The translations under genes and the position numbers were made by a program. Positions 61,501 through 64,000 of a stretch of 64,000 nt of DNA are shown here, in pieces (position 1 is the first letter of the stretch; each line of letters starts with the position of its first letter). This DNA is from Fistularia commersonii (Eukaryota; Chordata; Actinopteri; Syngnathiformes; Fistulariidae). Below the pieces are notes generated by a model that did no database searches, was not told the origin of the DNA, and worked only from the letters and a program-made list of their open reading frames with translations. Location: positions 1,988,501-2,052,500 of the forward strand of contig JBBMNZ010000035.1 in assembly GCA_037954325.1 (NCBI GenBank). Reading direction: 5' to 3'.

Positions 61501-62678
61501 CAAAGTCCCAAAGCAATGTGTTTCCTCTCCATGCTTGAGCGTCTCCCTAGTACAGTTATGTTTGTTGCCATCTGACACCAGGAAGCTGTTTTCACAGTTG
61601 CCGATGAAGGTGTGAGGTTTCTCCGTGCAGACTGAAAAGAAAAACTATCTGAATACAAGCACCATTTTTTTTGGCGTCACAGAGCCTGTGGCGTATTAAA
61701 CTTACAGCCAAAAGAGGTAAAGAAACCTTCAAGTGTTTAAAAAAAAAAAAAAAAAAAAGAAGAAACCTTCATGTGTTCATATTCGATTCGCTGGAAAACA
61801 ATAAGTAATATTTCAAAGTAATTCAGTAGTGGCACATCTAATATTCGTGTTTGTGTAAGATTTTGAAATTTATTTTTACTGCTTGGACTATTTTTTCAGG
61901 GAAGCGTAGGAATGAGAGAAACCCCTTTTTACATTAATCAATCAATACTTATTATCGATGTCAAATAAAGACGAGATAAACGGGTGAATAAAAAGTTGTG
62001 GTGCCGGACTGAGTTAGCGGCGTTAACAACTTCCACACCCGACTCAACCGCCCCGCTGGATCGGGTCTCCGTCCGCCCCCCTCCTCCCGGGGAGCCCCGC
62101 AAGTTTCCCCCGGCGCGGCGCTGCACCTGCCGCGGCCGCTTCCGGAGCTAACATGGCCGCCGGCGACCGAGCGAACCCTCGGGGAGCGAAGTGTAGGTTG
62201 ACGGAGTGTGTTTCTATGGAAGTAAACGGGGGGGGAGGAGGTTTCTATGGCAGTCTCGGGTCGCGGACGAGACAGCCGCTCCGAGGCGGTTGAGAAGTTG
62301 GAACGGAGTCCCCAGCATCCCCCACCCCGCCCCGCCGCGTCCCTTCCCCGGTTGCCCCCGGCTCCCCTCCCCGGTCCCTCCGGCACACCTGCCCCAACTT
62401 CTAACTCTCCAACCCGGAGCCTCCTCCTCACTTTTAACGAGCGGGAGGGCAGCTAGCTTAAAAACAGCAACCTCAGTTAACGGCTAACAGCCTTAAAAAA
62501 AAAACAAAAAAACTTCTGTTCTTTATCGGTGAAACAGATTTAAGATTTTTTTTTTTTTTAAAGAAAAAATCTACCGCTTTCCGTCGCGGGTGGACTCACC
62601 TGCGAGGTAACACAGGAGGGGGAACAACGCGACCCTGCCCCGGCGTCCGGGGCAACTCCGGCGGGGAGGAGGTAACAT
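46570..62678 (-). CDS. nectin3: Nectin-3-like adhesion receptor, EWYV isoform
   Basis: Nectins are Ca2+-independent adhesion molecules at adherens junctions that bind afadin through a C-terminal PDZ ligand. Exons are 62600-62678, 52680-53027, 51547-51846, 50136-50253, 49588-49739 and 46570-47237; phases join into 554 residues, close to mammalian nectin-3. Exon 1 encodes a signal peptide (core VALFPLLCYLA), and a stop codon lies two codons upstream of its ATG. Exon 2 is the IgV domain (LGKNVTLEC to CKVATFPLGNTQ), exon 3 an IgC domain (LIDGGNET, CVVRHPALQSDFR), and exons 4-5 the third Ig (QYAPDISVVGYDGDWYVG, CKANANPP). Exon 6 has a transmembrane segment (about 378-402), a Gln/Arg/Tyr-rich tail and DGSVISRREWYV. 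These motifs favour nectin-3 over nectin-1, -2 or -4. Several N-glycosylation sequons occur in the Ig domains. Confidence 0.92.
52314..52660. repeat. Long inverted repeat with (TA)n-rich spacer beside nectin exon 2
   Basis: The left arm (52314-52371) reads GCACACACCCACAGTTAACT and on through CAGCATGTATATAAAATGCT. The right arm (about 52590-52660) carries the reverse complement with few mismatches and one short internal duplication (AAAGAGCATTTT). The spacer is almost purely A/T with several TA runs. The right arm ends about 20 bp from the exon 2 donor at 52679. Confidence 0.88.
53240..53450 (+). repeat. SINE-like dispersed repeat fragment
   Basis: GGATGTTTTTGGACTGTGGG, then GAGAACCCGGGGAAAACGTG, then CCGGTTGGATCCCGAAAG follows the order of an abundant fish interspersed repeat. 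It is in nectin intron 1. Confidence 0.6.
55010..55385 (+). mobile_element. RTE-like LINE C-terminal relic
   Basis: The best-preserved relic reads VADMKMLRFSLGVTRKDRTR, then GKKVREARLRWLGREQRRES, then a frame-broken ELPGRR block. It ends in the shared GAAGGAAAAAGCCGAAAGGA tail. It lies antisense in nectin intron 1. Confidence 0.8.
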
Positions 62679-62830
62679 TTCTCACGGCACCGGGCGGCGA
62701 GGAGAGAGCGGCGGCTGTCTGCCAATTCCGACGGAGTGATCCGAGCGACAGAGCCTCCTCAGCAACAACTCCGAACTGCATGCGGACCGTACCATTATTG
62801 CGGGTGTGCCGGGAGCTCACCTGATTATGG
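62000..62830. promoter_or_regulatory. CpG island over nectin exon 1
   Basis: CpG dinucleotides are dense on both sides of the signal-peptide exon at 62600-62678, as expected of a housekeeping-type promoter and first exon. No TATA box is evident. The transcription start is probably between 62700 and 62830. Confidence 0.55.
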
Positions 62831-62844
62831 AAGTGAACGGTCAT

Positions 62845-63754
62845 TTGTCTCGGGGTTCACGCCGGTTCCCCCCGGAGGAACGATCCATTAGTATTCGCAT
62901 TACGTCACCCCTGTTGAGAATCCTAAGATCGGTTGGATCGCTTTATTCTTGCGAGGCATTCCCGCACCGGTGCGTGGCTGTGCGGGGATTCGCGGCCCCC
63001 CGCGTTTGCGATTACAGCTGCGGGAACTTCGTAGCAGCCCCCCCCCCACCCCCAAGCTCCGTTTTGTGTGTTAATTTGGAAGTTAACTGGAAATCAATCA
63101 TTTATGCATCGGGGAGCATACGGATTCAGAGCGGGTCTCTGGAAATTAACTTTTATTTCAGTTAATTTTTGAATTAGATCTGATGTTAAAGACTTCATCT
63201 ATAAGTTCTTTGCACACACATAAATCTTCAGACTTCATTAATAGGTTGACTTGAGCTCTTAAACGGCCCATTTTTTTATAACATTAATAAAATGCTCTCA
63301 GAGTGATCACTAAATTAGGTTTTTATCCTTTTTTTATTTGGGATCATCGTGACTTACTGTGCATGTCGTTGGCTATAGATGACTTTTCAACTCGTGAGAA
63401 TTTAAAAAGTGCAGAGCACAACTTATTATAGCTGTAACAGATACAAGATGTGGGTCCTAAATCAATATTCTGAATCGTAAAAAAAATGGCAAACTGAGAT
63501 GAGTAGCCAGAAATGATTAATAAATCAGTAAAAATCATCGGGAAATGATCCGAAAATGAAAAAGTAACCAGACCTCATAGTGAGAAGGGTAAATAACGAT
63601 CAGAAAATCAGCATGAAGTCATTGGAAAATCAGAAATTGGCAGATATTAAACATGATAATAATTCAACAAGTAATGACTAAGAGGTGAGCAGTTTGCAAT
63701 GAGATATATTTTATGAGTCAGAAAAAGGTTTTGGTTTTCCAAGTGTATCTCATG

Positions 63755-63804
<50 letters not shown>

Positions 63805-64000
63805 CACACACACAGGCGTTTCTTCATGGCTACGTCTCTGCAGCGCCCCCTAAAGGATTACCAAAAAACTGGGGGGGGCTTTGAATCCTCACAATTTTTG
63901 TGGGGGTTGATATTTTTGTGCAAAGGCCAAACGCGTCATATCATCACCAACCGGCCTCCTGTTATTGATCTTGCACGTTGCGATCAGTCAGTCAGACGCT
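62845..64000. other. Upstream flank of nectin gene
   Basis: The sequence becomes AT-rich beyond 63100. A (CA)n microsatellite occupies 63757-63814, and a CAGCGCCCCCTAAAGG motif, a weaker CTCF-like site, lies at 63840. I see no gene. Confidence 0.5.

Larger units (their letters stand above)
53028..62599 (-). other. Nectin intron 1 (9.6 kb)
   Basis: Apart from the repeats listed at 53240 and 55010 and a SINE-like trace near 57710, this intron shows no supported exon. Homopolymer runs occur near 54160, 54390, 54950, 58610 and 61740. The part next to exon 1 (about 62000-62600) is a CpG island. Confidence 0.6.

Noticed and set aside
61961..62487. Open frames on both strands in the CpG island near nectin exon 1
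   Set aside because: High GC content keeps frames open by chance; no conserved motif or splice support. The signal-peptide exon at 62600-62678 accounts for the locus.

Overview
The window is vertebrate, most likely teleost, genomic DNA. Genes are split into short exons with GT/AG introns. There are CpG-rich first exons, long CA/TG microsatellites, and many fish-type repeats (hAT relics, TIR elements ending in CTGCTCA, RTE-like LINE 3' ends, and LINE tails ending in ATCTT repeats). No bacterial-style operons, CRISPR arrays or prophage are present. I found four protein-coding genes by reading exons, splice sites and protein families by eye. In each gene the exon lengths and intron phases add up to one open frame without a break.

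Layout: (1) 586-11201, minus strand: the 5' part of atrx (or a teleost atrx-like paralog). Seventeen coding exons encode about 1083 residues, from the start codon through the ADD zinc-finger domain and the acidic middle to helicase motif I; the rest of the helicase lies left of the window. (2) 12720-18294, minus strand: ppm1n, a PP2C-family Ser/Thr phosphatase in five coding exons. (3) 23210-28629, plus strand: a reticulon, best matched to rtn2, in seven coding exons. (4) 32622-62678, minus strand: a nectin, best matched to nectin-3. It has a signal-peptide exon, three Ig domains, and two alternative transmembrane/cytoplasmic 3' modules, one ending EWYV (stop at 46570) and one ending EHYV (stop at 32622).

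ppm1n and rtn2 lie head to head, separated by about 4.9 kb that is mostly transposon debris. rtn2 and the nectin gene converge tail to tail. ppm1n and atrx run in the same direction, with about 750 bp between the ppm1n poly(A) signal and the atrx start codon. From memory, RTN2 and PPM1N are also neighbours on human 19q13, so that pair looks like old synteny; the presence of atrx and a nectin-3-like gene beside them looks lineage specific.

The four products do not form one pathway: chromatin remodeller/histone reader, metal-dependent phosphatase, ER-shaping membrane protein, and junctional adhesion molecule. The most interesting points are the two nectin tail modules, an in-frame poly-Q/poly-A stretch beside the EHYV exon, a long inverted repeat next to a nectin splice donor, a 3.8-kb atrx intron that could support an intron-retained truncated isoform, two hAT insertions with perfect 8-bp target-site duplications, and a tandem array inside a nectin intron. 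I saw no convincing undescribed biological system.
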